Shown here: in pieces, positions 14,258 through 22,110 of the stretch
Layout of the letters: every line of letters begins with the position of its first letter
Position numbering within the stretch: position 1 is the stretch's first letter
The notes under the pieces: generated by a model
Databases searched by the model: none
Seen by the model: only the letters and a program-made list of their open reading frames with translations
What the model was told of the DNA's origin: nothing
Source of the DNA: Curvibacter sp. AEP1-3
GTDB taxonomy: Bacteria > Pseudomonadota > Gammaproteobacteria > Burkholderiales > Burkholderiaceae_C
Reading direction: 5' to 3'
NCBI RefSeq assembly: GCF_002163715.1
Contig: NZ_CP015698.1
Coordinates: 434,001-498,000, forward strand
Length of the DNA: 64,000 nucleotides
Translations under genes and position numbers: made by a program

Positions 14258-15485
14258 ATTTCTTCAATGAACCCAGAATGATTTCGTACTGAGAGGCCTT
14301 TGCAAGGTCTCCTAGTGGCGCCGTGCCCAATGAAACGACCGCTGCAGTCGTGCCATTCTTGGACGCATAGTTCAAGCGGATCACGATCTTGGGCGTCCGC
14401 GCGTTGAATGACCCCTCAGGGATAACAACCAAGTTCCCGCTTTTTGTATCCAATAGGACCGCGCGGTAGTTCCTGAAATGCTCGGGAAGGCTGTCTATCC
14501 ATTCATCAGGCCAAACCTGCAGAGACTTTGCCTTGTGGGTGCCAGCAAGGTGCAGCGTCTTGTTGTCTGCGGCTGTGACCAGGGTGGATTCAAGCTTCAG
14601 GTCGGGCAGCTTGTCTTCTATGGCATTGATCATGCCGCTATCCATAAATCCAACGGTCTGGGTGGCGCCAGTCGGCTTTTCAATGGCAGTTTTAAACGCC
14701 TTGAAATCGTCGTTGAGCACCTTTTGATAGGCCGGTGAAATCGCTTTATCGGTCATAGGTCCGCGCAACTCCATGGGCAGGCGGGCCAATTTGTTACCTA
14801 AGGCGACCTCAGGTGATAGCCAGCTCTGGCCCACGTTGTGATCCCAGCCTGGATCAATGCCAAGAGGTACTTGATCTGTCACTTCACCATCGCGGGTGAC
14901 CACGTTGCGTGTCTTGACCTGGTAAGGCTTGGAGACCTGCAACTGGTTGTCATCCAGATCGGCTTGGCTATAGGCGCGGACGGTGCAGCGGCATCCCCAG
15001 CCGTTTGGCGGGTAATGTGTCTGCCAAAAAGCGTCGTCAATCGGAAAGATCAGACCATTCCACATGCGGTGCTGAGGGCGCACGCGGGCGTCACCAGCTG
15101 TTCGGTATTGAAGGAATGGCCGCTTTGCCTTGCCCGCCTGCAGCTGTTGCCAGCGACCTGCCATGTGGGCGGTGCGCATATTGGTGTCGAAGATGACGCT
15201 TGTGCGCCAGCCGCGTTTTCCACGGTAGGACCATCCATGCTTTTGGACGGCCGCGTCGAAGTCTTTACGAAACTGGGTGATGGTGGTGCCGTTTTTGAGC
15301 GCATCCACCAGAGATTGCTGGATATCGGCGACCAGATCGGTGCTGGCTGCGCCTGCCACAGCGAATACCTTGCCATGCACTGGCCCGGCCAGATCGTCCC
15401 ACTTGAGGGTGCTCTCGGGCAGCTTTCCCTTCAGGTAGTCGATGGCTTGGCCGAACTGGACGCCGAAAGGCTGCACATCAGGCAT
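14256..15485 (-). CDS. phage head morphogenesis protein, Mu F-like
   Basis: A 409-aa minor head protein of the SPP1 gp7/Mu gpF family, which sits near the portal during head assembly. The family region (TQFRKDFD...GWRTSVIFDTNMRTAHMAGRW...PNGWGCRC) is clear in the N-terminal half. The C-terminal 120 residues (WPDEWIDSLPEHFRNYRAVLL ... VVSLGTAPLGDLAKASQYEII) are separate. They resemble the small barnase/EndoU/RelE-like nuclease domains often fused to phage head proteins, which is an impression only. Start ATG at 15485 has GGAG 8 bp upstream and overlaps DUF4406 by 8 bp; the longer frame to 15710 is a shadow. Confidence 0.8.
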   Translation of the reverse strand: MPDVQPFGVQFGQAIDYLKGKLPESTLKWDDLAGPVHGKVFAVAGAASTDLVADIQQSLVDALKNGTTITQFRKDFDAAVQKHGWSYRGKRGWRTSVIFDTNMRTAHMAGRWQQLQAGKAKRPFLQYRTAGDARVRPQHRMWNGLIFPIDDAFWQTHYPPNGWGCRCTVRAYSQADLDDNQLQVSKPYQVKTRNVVTRDGEVTDQVPLGIDPGWDHNVGQSWLSPEVALGNKLARLPMELRGPMTDKAISPAYQKVLNDDFKAFKTAIEKPTGATQTVGFMDSGMINAIEDKLPDLKLESTLVTAADNKTLHLAGTHKAKSLQVWPDEWIDSLPEHFRNYRAVLLDTKSGNLVVIPEGSFNARTPKIVIRLNYASKNGTTAAVVSLGTAPLGDLAKASQYEIILGSLKK

Positions 15486-15801
15486 CAGTGAACTCCGGAC
15501 CATGTTGGATCGCAGACTCGGGAACCACAACCAAGCCGAGCTGTATAGCGAGCTGTTGCTCAATGCGTGCACCGCGTGAGTCCTGCCAACCAGGAAGGAG
15601 AGCAACACCGTCACATAGTGCGAGCTGGCGCAAGGCCATCCGCATGTAACCCAGCCAGGAGCCGCAGTGTGGCTCCGGGTTCTCGGCGGGATTCTCCACT
15701 TCGAATCCAAGCGCGCGCAGGCGCTCGGCTGCGGCGTTGAAGGTTGGATAGTTGAAGTGGGGTAGACCTGTCATAGGCCCAGCGATATAGATGCGTTTCA
15801 T
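15478..15801 (-). CDS. DUF4406 protein (nucleoside deoxyribosyltransferase-like)
   Basis: A 107-aa protein with MKRIYIAGPMTGLPHFNYPTF at the start and a conserved CDGVALLPGWQDSRGARIEQQLA segment. This is the DUF4406/nucleoside 2-deoxyribosyltransferase-like fold common in phages. It may salvage or modify nucleotides, but its role is unproven. Its ATG overlaps the stop of the 50-aa gene upstream (ATGA) and its end overlaps the F-like gene. Confidence 0.8.
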   Translation of the reverse strand: MKRIYIAGPMTGLPHFNYPTFNAAAERLRALGFEVENPAENPEPHCGSWLGYMRMALRQLALCDGVALLPGWQDSRGARIEQQLAIQLGLVVVPESAIQHGPEFTDA

Positions 15802-15950
15802 CGGGTGCTCCTATCGGGTGCCTTGCCGCCTGGCATGGCAGTCCAGAAAGTGACGCATGGCAGCACGTTGATGCACCAGCGCCGATTGAAGGGGGAATAG
15901 TGGGCACCGATCCACAGTGCGCCTTTGTTGAAAATCCACCCTCTTTCCAT
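15798..15950 (-). CDS. small phage protein of 50 aa
   Basis: Starts MERGWIFNKGALWIGAHYSP and is rich in Trp and aromatic residues, with the remembered phage pattern WIGAHYSPFNRRWCIN followed by VTFW. It sits exactly between its neighbours: 6 bp after the 93-aa gene and overlapping DUF4406 by 4 bp (ATGA). Codon use and packing support a real gene. Function unknown; similar short proteins occur in head operons of other phages, by memory. Confidence 0.7.
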   Translation of the reverse strand: MERGWIFNKGALWIGAHYSPFNRRWCINVLPCVTFWTAMPGGKAPDRSTR

Positions 15951-15956
15951 CGTGGT

Positions 15957-16238
15957 TCAAGCCTTTGCAGGCAGCTCGGTTTCCGCCAGGCCTTGTTCAC
16001 TAGGACCTTTCGGTGCGTGGATGGTGATGTCACGATTTGTGCCGCCATTCACCTTGACCGGAAGGTTTACGTCATGGCCTTGGCGGCGCACCACTTCAAG
16101 AGTGAGGCCCACAAATGCACCGGTCAGGATGGAAAGCACATCGGAGACAGGCGCCGCATCAAGTGCCTGTTCAATGGCAACGCCGAGCTTGTCAAGAGCA
16201 GAGAGTTCCACTGGAGTGTCCGGTTCTTCAGTTTGCAT
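15957..16238 (-). CDS. hypothetical phage protein, 93 aa
   Basis: An acidic N-terminus (MQTEEPDTPVELSALDKLG), one possible amphipathic or membrane-associated helix (VLSILTGAFVGLTLEVV), and a polar C-terminus. No family recognised. It follows the portal gene by 12 bp in the leftward late operon and has GAGG 8 bp before its ATG, so it is probably translated as part of the head operon. Confidence 0.6.
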   Translation of the reverse strand: MQTEEPDTPVELSALDKLGVAIEQALDAAPVSDVLSILTGAFVGLTLEVVRRQGHDVNLPVKVNGGTNRDITIHAPKGPSEQGLAETELPAKA

Positions 16239-16250
16239 GATCCGGACCTC

Positions 16251-17810
16251 TTAGTTGGCCTGCGTGGCAGCGCCGCGCAGCATGGAATAGGTGATGGCAC
16301 GGTCCAGTACTTCACGCAGGGCGTCGTCGTCCATATCGCCTACCAGCTTGGCAAAGTCGGTTTGGAACTCGGCCAGCGTTTTGCCCTCGGCCTCGTACTC
16401 AGCCAGCATTTGGGCAACCGGCGCGATCATGTGATCTTCGATCGCCTGGTCGGCCGCTTCGGCGGCAAGCTGCATGGCTTCATCCTCAGTCATGCCAGCC
16501 GCTTTGGCGAAAGTGAAACCGGCCACAGCGGAGAAGTCCACGGCTGGCAGTGTTTCACCTGTGCCGGATGCCTTGGGTGCTACCGCGCCTTTGGACATAG
16601 GCAGCAACGCATCGGCATCGTCTTCTGCCTCAGGAATGTCCAGCTCTTCCAGCATGGCCTTGCGAGATGGGCGAGCACCCATATTGGCTGCGATCTGGTA
16701 GGTGGATGCGCGGTCTTTGCCAGCGGCTTCCTGTTTGAAGAAAGCCAGTGTGGGTGGGGCTACACCTTCACCGAAGTTGAACAGCGTGATCCATTTAAAG
16801 ATTTGCGCCATGCTGGCTGCTGCGATATCGCGGTCCGAGTCATGAACCTCGCTTTGTCGTGCCTTCGCTGTATCAGCTGCTGCACGCGCACCTACATCAA
16901 GCTGCTCGCCCACCATCGCTTGGCTGGTCAGTGCCTTGGACATCTCACGGTTGCAAAGGCTGATGAGGTTCTGCTGGGGCAAGTTGCCAGAGCCGCTGCT
17001 GTTGGGTACAAGCAGCTCGACTCCATTGCCCTCTTGCATCACGACATAGCCAGCCTCCATCATTCCGGCCAAGGCTGCGGCAAAGTCGTCTTGCTCGCTT
17101 TCGCTGGTGCCAGCGGGATAACGCCCGATAGGCCACGGCAGACCATGGCGCTCGCAGTACTTCACGAAGTAGCGCCAACCTCCAGTCTTGAATGTCCAGG
17201 GCCAGAAGCAGCTGGACAGCAATGGCAATCCGTAAGGGTTGTCGTGTGTCGGCATATGCCGGGAAATCACGAACTGATATGGTTCCACCGGAGCGCCTTG
17301 CCACGCGGCATTAGAGATCAGCAAGGGAGCACCGTTCACGTCAAACCGAAAGCGGCGGCCAGGGCGGTCGATCACGCTCGTCGGAAGGTACTTACCGTCC
17401 ACGAACTCCCACACCAGCTCGTGTGCGCGGTATCCAGTGAAGATGCACGCGCACATTTGCCACATCACCTCCAGCCAGTCGGAAATGTCGTTCGGGCTGT
17501 TTGTCTCCATCCAGGAAGCACACAACTCCATGGCTGCAGCGGACTTGCTGTCGCCGTCCCTTCCTACCTCCAATCGGTATTCGTGGGATCGGAAAGAGCC
17601 ACGAATAGAGCGAATCTCGCCAATCACGTGCGCGTCCATCATGATGGAGTGATAGGCCTGGTCTGCCCGTCCCATCTCGCGCAAGATGGGGTCAGGATTT
17701 GGCAGCACTTGAAGGCTTCCAAAGAAGCGCTGTGGGTCGGTCTCAGGTGTCGCGACAGGCTTGCCGAGCCAATTCGTGAGGTTGCGGATCATGCCTTTGA
17801 TGGGGGTCAT
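16251..17810 (-). CDS. DUF935 portal protein (Mu gp29-like)
   Basis: A 519-aa portal protein forming the head-tail vertex through which DNA is packaged. It has the DUF935 pattern: an N-terminal RADQAYHSIMMDAHVIGEIRS region, the W-x-PW-x-TGGWRYFVKYCERHG centre, and the motif GEQLDVGARAAADTAKARQ. Length fits Mu gp29. It overlaps the terminase gene by 4 bp and is followed by small head genes. Start: ATG (MTPIKGMIRN) within the overlap. Confidence 0.88.
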   Translation of the reverse strand: MTPIKGMIRNLTNWLGKPVATPETDPQRFFGSLQVLPNPDPILREMGRADQAYHSIMMDAHVIGEIRSIRGSFRSHEYRLEVGRDGDSKSAAAMELCASWMETNSPNDISDWLEVMWQMCACIFTGYRAHELVWEFVDGKYLPTSVIDRPGRRFRFDVNGAPLLISNAAWQGAPVEPYQFVISRHMPTHDNPYGLPLLSSCFWPWTFKTGGWRYFVKYCERHGLPWPIGRYPAGTSESEQDDFAAALAGMMEAGYVVMQEGNGVELLVPNSSGSGNLPQQNLISLCNREMSKALTSQAMVGEQLDVGARAAADTAKARQSEVHDSDRDIAAASMAQIFKWITLFNFGEGVAPPTLAFFKQEAAGKDRASTYQIAANMGARPSRKAMLEELDIPEAEDDADALLPMSKGAVAPKASGTGETLPAVDFSAVAGFTFAKAAGMTEDEAMQLAAEAADQAIEDHMIAPVAQMLAEYEAEGKTLAEFQTDFAKLVGDMDDDALREVLDRAITYSMLRGAATQAN

Positions 17811-19399
17811 CGTGTTTTACCTGTGCGGATTTTGGGAATGCCACCGGCCCGTGACTGCGCAAGCATCCAGAGCATGTGGAGTGCGTCAGGGCCGTCGTCG
17901 TGGTCGGCCTCAGGCCAATGGCGGACTTGGGTGCTGAGGACGGTGTGTGCCTGGTTGAACAGGATCAGTCCGTTGTTGACGTGAGGGCTCAAGGACTCAA
18001 TGCGCAGGTCTTTGTCGCTGTGGGGCGTGAGCGCCACAGCGGGCACCGGCACACCGGCTGCCGCAGAGCGTTTGATCAGCTCCTGGCGGAAGAACTCCTG
18101 AAACTGGATGGACTCCACGCCCCAAACCAGGCAGCGATAGACCTTCTGGAATTCGATGATCTGGCTGATCTGTCGGTCGGGGATCATGCGGGCCACTACA
18201 GCCTCCACCACACACAACTTGCCGCTTGCACGGTCGAACCCGCCTACCAAGCAGGCGCTAGGGTCCCGGCTCTTGTTGTTCTTGCCTAGGCTGGGGTCAT
18301 GCGAGCCGTAGAACACCCATTCACGGATCGGCTGCACCCAGAACTGCATGTTCTGGAAGAAGCCGTTTTCGTCGTTAGTGGGGTCGTTCTGGTACTCGCA
18401 GTCAAAGGCATGGTGGTCACTGGCGCGAATCTTCATCAAACGCAGCAGCGGACGCACTGTGGGCCAGCTCACCTCGGCACCTAGGTCCATCGCGGCTTTG
18501 TTGGCTGCGTAGTAGGCGTCGGCAACCTCTTCGCCTTCATTGATGAACATCTCTTCCCAGGACTGCCACAGGTCCATGCGGTCAGGCCAGCGAGCGATGG
18601 CCTTAAATTTGACACGCTTCCACAGCGGATTTCGGTGGAAGCGGTTGGCGACCGAGTCGTAATGCAGGATGGTGTTGAGGTAAAGGATGTGCATGGAGCC
18701 GTCTGGTGGTCCCAGTGGCATCACAACCTTCTTCACCCATGCCTCGGTCTTGTCGCGCTGCTCTTTGGAGCGAACGTTCTCATCGTTCTCAATATCGTCC
18801 AAGGTGACAAAGCCGGGACGGTGCGGGCCATGGCGCAGGCCACGCATCTTTTTGCCAGAGCCGAAGGCCTGCACCTTGCGGCCGTTGGCAGTCACGATCA
18901 CACCGGCATTCCACACACGGCCCCGGCCGCAGGCGTTGGGGAAATCCATCGCCAGGCGTGGGTTGCTCTCCAGCTCCGCCTTGATGGCTTCCAGCATGGT
19001 GGCTGCCTGGTCAAAGCTGTCCATAACTATGGGAAGAAACCACTGGCGCTCGGTCACCACTAGCCAGAGGTTGATCAACTGGGTGCCAAGGGTGGACTTG
19101 GCCTCGCCACGGGGTGCGGATACCTCGATGAGCTGGCCCACCTTCAAGTCCAGCATGGGCGGAACGTTGTCGTAGAACCAACGGTGAAAGGCGGACGGAT
19201 CGCCTTTGATGTAGTGCGGGAAGTAGGTCTTGCCGAAAAACTCAAAGTCGTTTTGTGCGCGACTGGCCCGCTGGTCGCGGGCTGCGTGGTCCGTAGAGAA
19301 ACCATCGCACTCGGCCTCAATGAGGCGGCGCTGCTCATCCGCGAACGCGCGCAGTTCGTCCAGAAACTCTTTATCTTTGAGGCGCTTCTGCTTTGCCAT
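17807..19399 (-). CDS. terminase large subunit (Mu gp28-like)
   Basis: A 530-aa packaging motor and nuclease. The ATPase part shows a Walker A-like SAPRGEAKST near residue 94 and Walker B FVTLDDIEND. The C-terminal RNase H-like nuclease starts at FYGSHDPSLGK and contains the acidic DHDDGPDALHMLW motif. Mu-type phages package by headful cutting into flanking host DNA. It overlaps the small-terminase-like gene by one base and the portal gene by four. Confidence 0.88.
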   Translation of the reverse strand: MAKQKRLKDKEFLDELRAFADEQRRLIEAECDGFSTDHAARDQRASRAQNDFEFFGKTYFPHYIKGDPSAFHRWFYDNVPPMLDLKVGQLIEVSAPRGEAKSTLGTQLINLWLVVTERQWFLPIVMDSFDQAATMLEAIKAELESNPRLAMDFPNACGRGRVWNAGVIVTANGRKVQAFGSGKKMRGLRHGPHRPGFVTLDDIENDENVRSKEQRDKTEAWVKKVVMPLGPPDGSMHILYLNTILHYDSVANRFHRNPLWKRVKFKAIARWPDRMDLWQSWEEMFINEGEEVADAYYAANKAAMDLGAEVSWPTVRPLLRLMKIRASDHHAFDCEYQNDPTNDENGFFQNMQFWVQPIREWVFYGSHDPSLGKNNKSRDPSACLVGGFDRASGKLCVVEAVVARMIPDRQISQIIEFQKVYRCLVWGVESIQFQEFFRQELIKRSAAAGVPVPAVALTPHSDKDLRIESLSPHVNNGLILFNQAHTVLSTQVRHWPEADHDDGPDALHMLWMLAQSRAGGIPKIRTGKTR

Positions 19400-19908
19400 C
19401 AGGCACCGCTCCCACTGAACTCGCGCACCAGGTCATCGCCAGCGGCTTCGGTCACTTCCAAGAACTGCTCGCGCATCTTGGGAAAGCGACCTGCGATGAA
19501 GATGTTCAAGAACTTGAGCACATCCATTGCCACGGCCAGGCGGTTGGCATTGGGCATGGCACGGCTGGCGGCACCGATGGCTTTGTTGTAGCCGTCCATC
19601 AAGCGGACCATGATGTCTGCGCGCTGGGCGGCGGCCATCTTGGGGTCTTTCTTGACGGCTTCCAGGGTGGCGAGGAATTGCTCGGCCAGTTCGCCCAGCA
19701 CTTCGTTTGCCATCTCTTCAACGCCGCTCTTGGTCATGCGGCGGGCATTGCGCTGGATATCCCAGTCGTTGCCTTCTTCCGCGTCCTGGCGCTTCCAGTT
19801 GCGGGCTGTGTTGTACGGAACCTTGCACGCCTCGGCCGCCGTGGCCAGCGGCAAGCCCTGCACATACTTGGCGCGCAATTTGTTGCGAGTGGAGCGGTCG
19901 TATGCCAT
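19399..19908 (-). CDS. DUF1804 small terminase-like DNA-binding protein
   Basis: A 169-aa protein. The N-terminal helix-turn-helix (TRNKLRAKYVQGLPLATAAEACKVPYNTARNWKR) would recognise DNA, and the helical C-terminal part may oligomerise. It sits immediately before the large terminase gene, the position of Mu gp27, so a small-terminase role is likely. Confidence 0.75.
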   Translation of the reverse strand: MAYDRSTRNKLRAKYVQGLPLATAAEACKVPYNTARNWKRQDAEEGNDWDIQRNARRMTKSGVEEMANEVLGELAEQFLATLEAVKKDPKMAAAQRADIMVRLMDGYNKAIGAASRAMPNANRLAVAMDVLKFLNIFIAGRFPKMREQFLEVTEAAGDDLVREFSGSGA

Positions 19909-19911
19909 GTG

Positions 19912-20217
19912 TTAGTGCCCCAAGGCCCTCATGGCTTGAAGGCCCGCAGCCACGATGGCGCCTGCCAATGCGCCGGTACCGGCTGCACGGATCGCGGTGC
20001 CACGCTCGTTTTGCTCCAGCGTTGCCAGGCGCTTTTCGATGCCATCAAAGCGGACGCCAACGGCCTTTGAAAGGTCTTCAATGCGGGTTTGCGTAGCCTG
20101 GTGGTTTTGCTGCATAAGGTTTGTCATTGCAGCCAGCTGGCCTTCCAGCTTGCCCATGGCGATTAGCACGGCGTCGCTATTGCGCCCAGTTTCTTTGGTG
20201 GTATCGGATGCGCTCAT
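19912..20217 (-). CDS. coiled-coil membrane-anchored phage protein
   Basis: A 101-aa protein with a central coiled coil (LEGQLAAMTNLMQQNHQATQTRIEDL...FDGIEKRLATLEQNE) and a C-terminal Ala/Gly-rich helix (AAGTGALAGAIVAAGLQAM) that could insert in the membrane. No family assigned with certainty; similar small proteins lie between lysis and terminase genes in Mu-like phages. Overlaps the zinc-finger gene by 4 bp. Confidence 0.65.
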   Translation of the reverse strand: MSASDTTKETGRNSDAVLIAMGKLEGQLAAMTNLMQQNHQATQTRIEDLSKAVGVRFDGIEKRLATLEQNERGTAIRAAGTGALAGAIVAAGLQAMRALGH

Positions 20218-20426
20218 TTTTTATAGGTCCTCTCATAAACTTGTTGGCAGGTAATGCACCGGATGGCGTTGGGACTCGCTTTGCGGCGGGCTGCAGGAAT
20301 CGTTTCCCCACAGTCGTCGCATTCAGGCTGGCCCACACGGCTCAAGGTCCGGCGCACTGCAGCCAAGGCATCAGAGCGGCGATCCAGTTCCAGTTGGCTG
20401 GCTTGTTCGTGAAACTTTTCGTCCAT
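20214..20426 (-). CDS. TraR/DksA-type C4 zinc-finger protein
   Basis: A 70-aa protein. The four Cys CDDCGET...IRCITCQ form the DksA/TraR zinc finger, and the N-terminal helix (RRSDALAAVRRTL) would enter the RNA polymerase secondary channel if it works like TraR. Phage versions are thought to adjust host transcription. It lies in the lysis-packaging operon, just after the spanin genes. Confidence 0.8.
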   Translation of the reverse strand: MDEKFHEQASQLELDRRSDALAAVRRTLSRVGQPECDDCGETIPAARRKASPNAIRCITCQQVYERTYKK

Positions 20427-20428
20427 GG

Positions 20429-20947
20429 TTACCAGTCGATCAGGGCGTTGAGCCGTGCGCGGCAGATGTCGTACTGCGTGCGGGCGTTGGCTGCCCAGTC
20501 AGCGACGTCGGTATCGGAGGCAGCGGCCCCATCCGCTGTAGCAGCGCCTGAGGTGGACGCGGGCAGATTGGCGCTTCCGTCCGTGGAGCCGGAGTTGTTG
20601 AGCAGGCTGACAACGCTGCCAGACAGGCAAGCACGGCCAGTGGTTTGAGTGCGGATTGCATCGTGCAGCTCCTTCTGTTTCTTGGTTAAGGTGGACTCGG
20701 TGACTTGGAGCTGCAGCGTCAAGGCGTCGCCATGGCGCTTTGCCAGCTTCAGGGTTTCGATGTCGTCCGCGCGTGCGACGGAGACCTTGCGCTCCTGGTC
20801 TAGCTTGATAGCGGAGAGGTTGGCGTCATAGCGGGCAGTGAGGCCCCATGTTGTGACGCCAACTCCGGTGCCTAGTCCAATACAGAACACCGCAATGGCG
20901 AACCAGGAAGACGGCATCAGTGATTTAGTGATGGAGCCAAGAGTCAT
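20429..20947 (-). CDS. Rz-like inner-membrane spanin
   Basis: A 172-aa protein with an N-terminal membrane anchor (SSWFAIAVFCIGLGTGVGVTT) and a long periplasmic coiled coil (IETLKLAKRHGDALTLQLQVTESTLTKKQKEL), the layout of i-spanins that fuse inner and outer membranes at lysis. The start ATG (20947) overlaps the transglycosylase stop (ATGA); upstream codons to 21079 are a shadow. A full Rz1-like gene is embedded in another frame. Confidence 0.75.
   Translation of the reverse strand: MTLGSITKSLMPSSWFAIAVFCIGLGTGVGVTTWGLTARYDANLSAIKLDQERKVSVARADDIETLKLAKRHGDALTLQLQVTESTLTKKQKELHDAIRTQTTGRACLSGSVVSLLNNSGSTDGSANLPASTSGAATADGAAASDTDVADWAANARTQYDICRARLNALIDW
20440..20661 (-). CDS. Rz1-like outer-membrane spanin lipoprotein, embedded
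   Basis: A 73-aa protein lying entirely inside the Rz-like gene in a different frame. It has a lipoprotein signal ending LAALSAC (lipobox, Cys at about 20) and a Pro-rich mature part, the standard features of Rz1. The o-spanin binds the i-spanin through the periplasm. The embedded arrangement is the same as in phage lambda, reached here with unrelated sequence. Confidence 0.75.
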   Translation of the reverse strand: MQSALKPLAVLACLAALSACSTTPAPRTEAPICPRPPQALLQRMGPLPPIPTSLTGQPTPARSTTSAAHGSTP

Positions 20948-21666
20948 GAGCAGGCTCCATTGCCCCAGGATGCGTACATGGGCTCGTAGCGACGCAGGAT
21001 CAGCTCTGGGTAGTGCTGGTTTTCTTGCTGGTACGCAGCGGTGATGCCGGGGTTGATCTGGCATGTGGCGCCCAGGCACAGGCCGGGTTGATCGCTTAGC
21101 TTTTGGCGCTTGTAAACCCAGCCAAGGCCGCCGTTGTAGGCGCTAAGTGCAAAGGCCATGTCCTGGCATTCATCGTCGGCGCGGATTCGGTCTGCCAACC
21201 ACTTGTCATAGGTGACCAGGGCGCGCAGCGCCCAGGTGGGGTTGGTGGGAGCGCGGTCTGCCAGGCTGGGGTACAACCCGCCGATCCAGTTGGAAGTGGC
21301 GGGCATGAATTGCGCAAGGCCTTCTGCACCTACAGGTGAGCGAGCGTTCAGGCGCCAGCGGCTCTCCTGATGAACCTGTGCAGCAAAGGTGGCAACCGGC
21401 GCCTGCAGTCCCCAAGCGAGCTGGGCTTCGCGCTTCAGTGTGAGCTGGTAGCGCTGGGCTTCGCGTGGGATGGGCTGTGCATGGGCGGTGGTGCCGTAAG
21501 TGCAGGATGCAACGATGAGTGCGACGAACGCGGCATGTAGCCACAAGATGGCTTGAGCGGCGCGCTGCAGAGGGCGGTGGGTGGCCGACTGGAAGCGATC
21601 CATGCGCCGCTCGTTACGGCGGCGGAAGTACCCCTGCGCCCATCGGCTCATGTTGCTGATCCGCAT
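20944..21666 (-). CDS. phage lytic transglycosylase (endolysin)
   Basis: A 240-aa SLT-type muramidase. An N-terminal signal-anchor helix (AILWLHAAFVALIVASC) suggests release through the Sec system. The catalytic Glu is in VHQESRWRLNARS, followed by GAEGLAQFMPAT and ALSAYNGGLGWV, all typical of the Slt family. The gene follows the holin by 1 bp and overlaps the Rz-like gene by 4 bp, giving a holin-endolysin-spanin cassette. Confidence 0.85.
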   Translation of the reverse strand: MRISNMSRWAQGYFRRRNERRMDRFQSATHRPLQRAAQAILWLHAAFVALIVASCTYGTTAHAQPIPREAQRYQLTLKREAQLAWGLQAPVATFAAQVHQESRWRLNARSPVGAEGLAQFMPATSNWIGGLYPSLADRAPTNPTWALRALVTYDKWLADRIRADDECQDMAFALSAYNGGLGWVYKRQKLSDQPGLCLGATCQINPGITAAYQQENQHYPELILRRYEPMYASWGNGACS

Positions 21667-21667
21667 G

Positions 21668-22012
21668 TCAGGCTCCCAAGCCCACGCAGATCAGGCAAGC
21701 TGCCACGATGATCGCGCGGCGCAGCATCGATTGCCCGAAAGACGAAGACGCTACCAACTCTGCGGTTGCGACATCCTCGGCAACCTGTTCTGGCGAGTCA
21801 TCACACTCCAGATACTGATGTGGCCGGTCGTAGGGGAAGAGAGCCCGGTCAAGCCAATAGCCACCCCAGCCTCCCAAAGCCATCAGGTGGGCCTTGTACA
21901 GGGTCACGGCTAGCAGCGTGCCGGGGTATGCCCCATGGAAAAACAGGGCGACGATGATGAGCACTACGGTGAGTAGTGCCCAGCTAAGCATGCGGGGAAA
22001 TTGGCTCTTCAT
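21668..22012 (-). CDS. putative holin
   Basis: A 114-aa membrane protein. The N-terminal part has a helix pair (LLTVVLIIVALFFHGAYPGTLLAVTL) and LGGWGGYWLDRALFPYDRP. The C-terminal helix (RAIIVAACLICVGLGA) ends the protein. Its size, the Trp/Tyr-rich WGGYWLDRALFPYDRPH loop and its place before the transglycosylase match holins of BcepMu-type phages, by memory. It is first gene of the leftward late operon, with an AGGAG Shine-Dalgarno 7 bp upstream and the late promoter 74 bp upstream. Confidence 0.7.
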   Translation of the reverse strand: MKSQFPRMLSWALLTVVLIIVALFFHGAYPGTLLAVTLYKAHLMALGGWGGYWLDRALFPYDRPHQYLECDDSPEQVAEDVATAELVASSSFGQSMLRRAIIVAACLICVGLGA

Positions 22013-22055
22013 GGCTGACTCCTAGAGGTTGATAGGCTTACGAGAAGTAAGCCCA

Positions 22056-22101
22056 CAGTCTCTAGAGTCAGCGGGGTTTGGTCATGGTGAAGTGTTTCAC
22101 C
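22056..22101 (-). promoter_or_regulatory. late promoter A, leftward (lysis-packaging operon)
   Basis: Palindrome GGTGAA-N4-TTCACC (22086-22101), then on the minus strand ATGACC and, 23 bases later, GAGACTG (22062-22056), preceded by CTA. The arrangement equals that of the three rightward copies. The leader to the holin ATG is about 40 nt and carries a Shine-Dalgarno, unlike the others. Confidence 0.65.
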
Positions 22102-22110
22102 AACCCCGGA

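Noticed and set aside
15900..17984. Long plus-strand open frame of 694 codons opposite the portal gene
   Set aside because: It lies antisense to the clear DUF935 portal and a small head gene; GC-rich codon bias opens the opposite frame. Its translation has no domain pattern.
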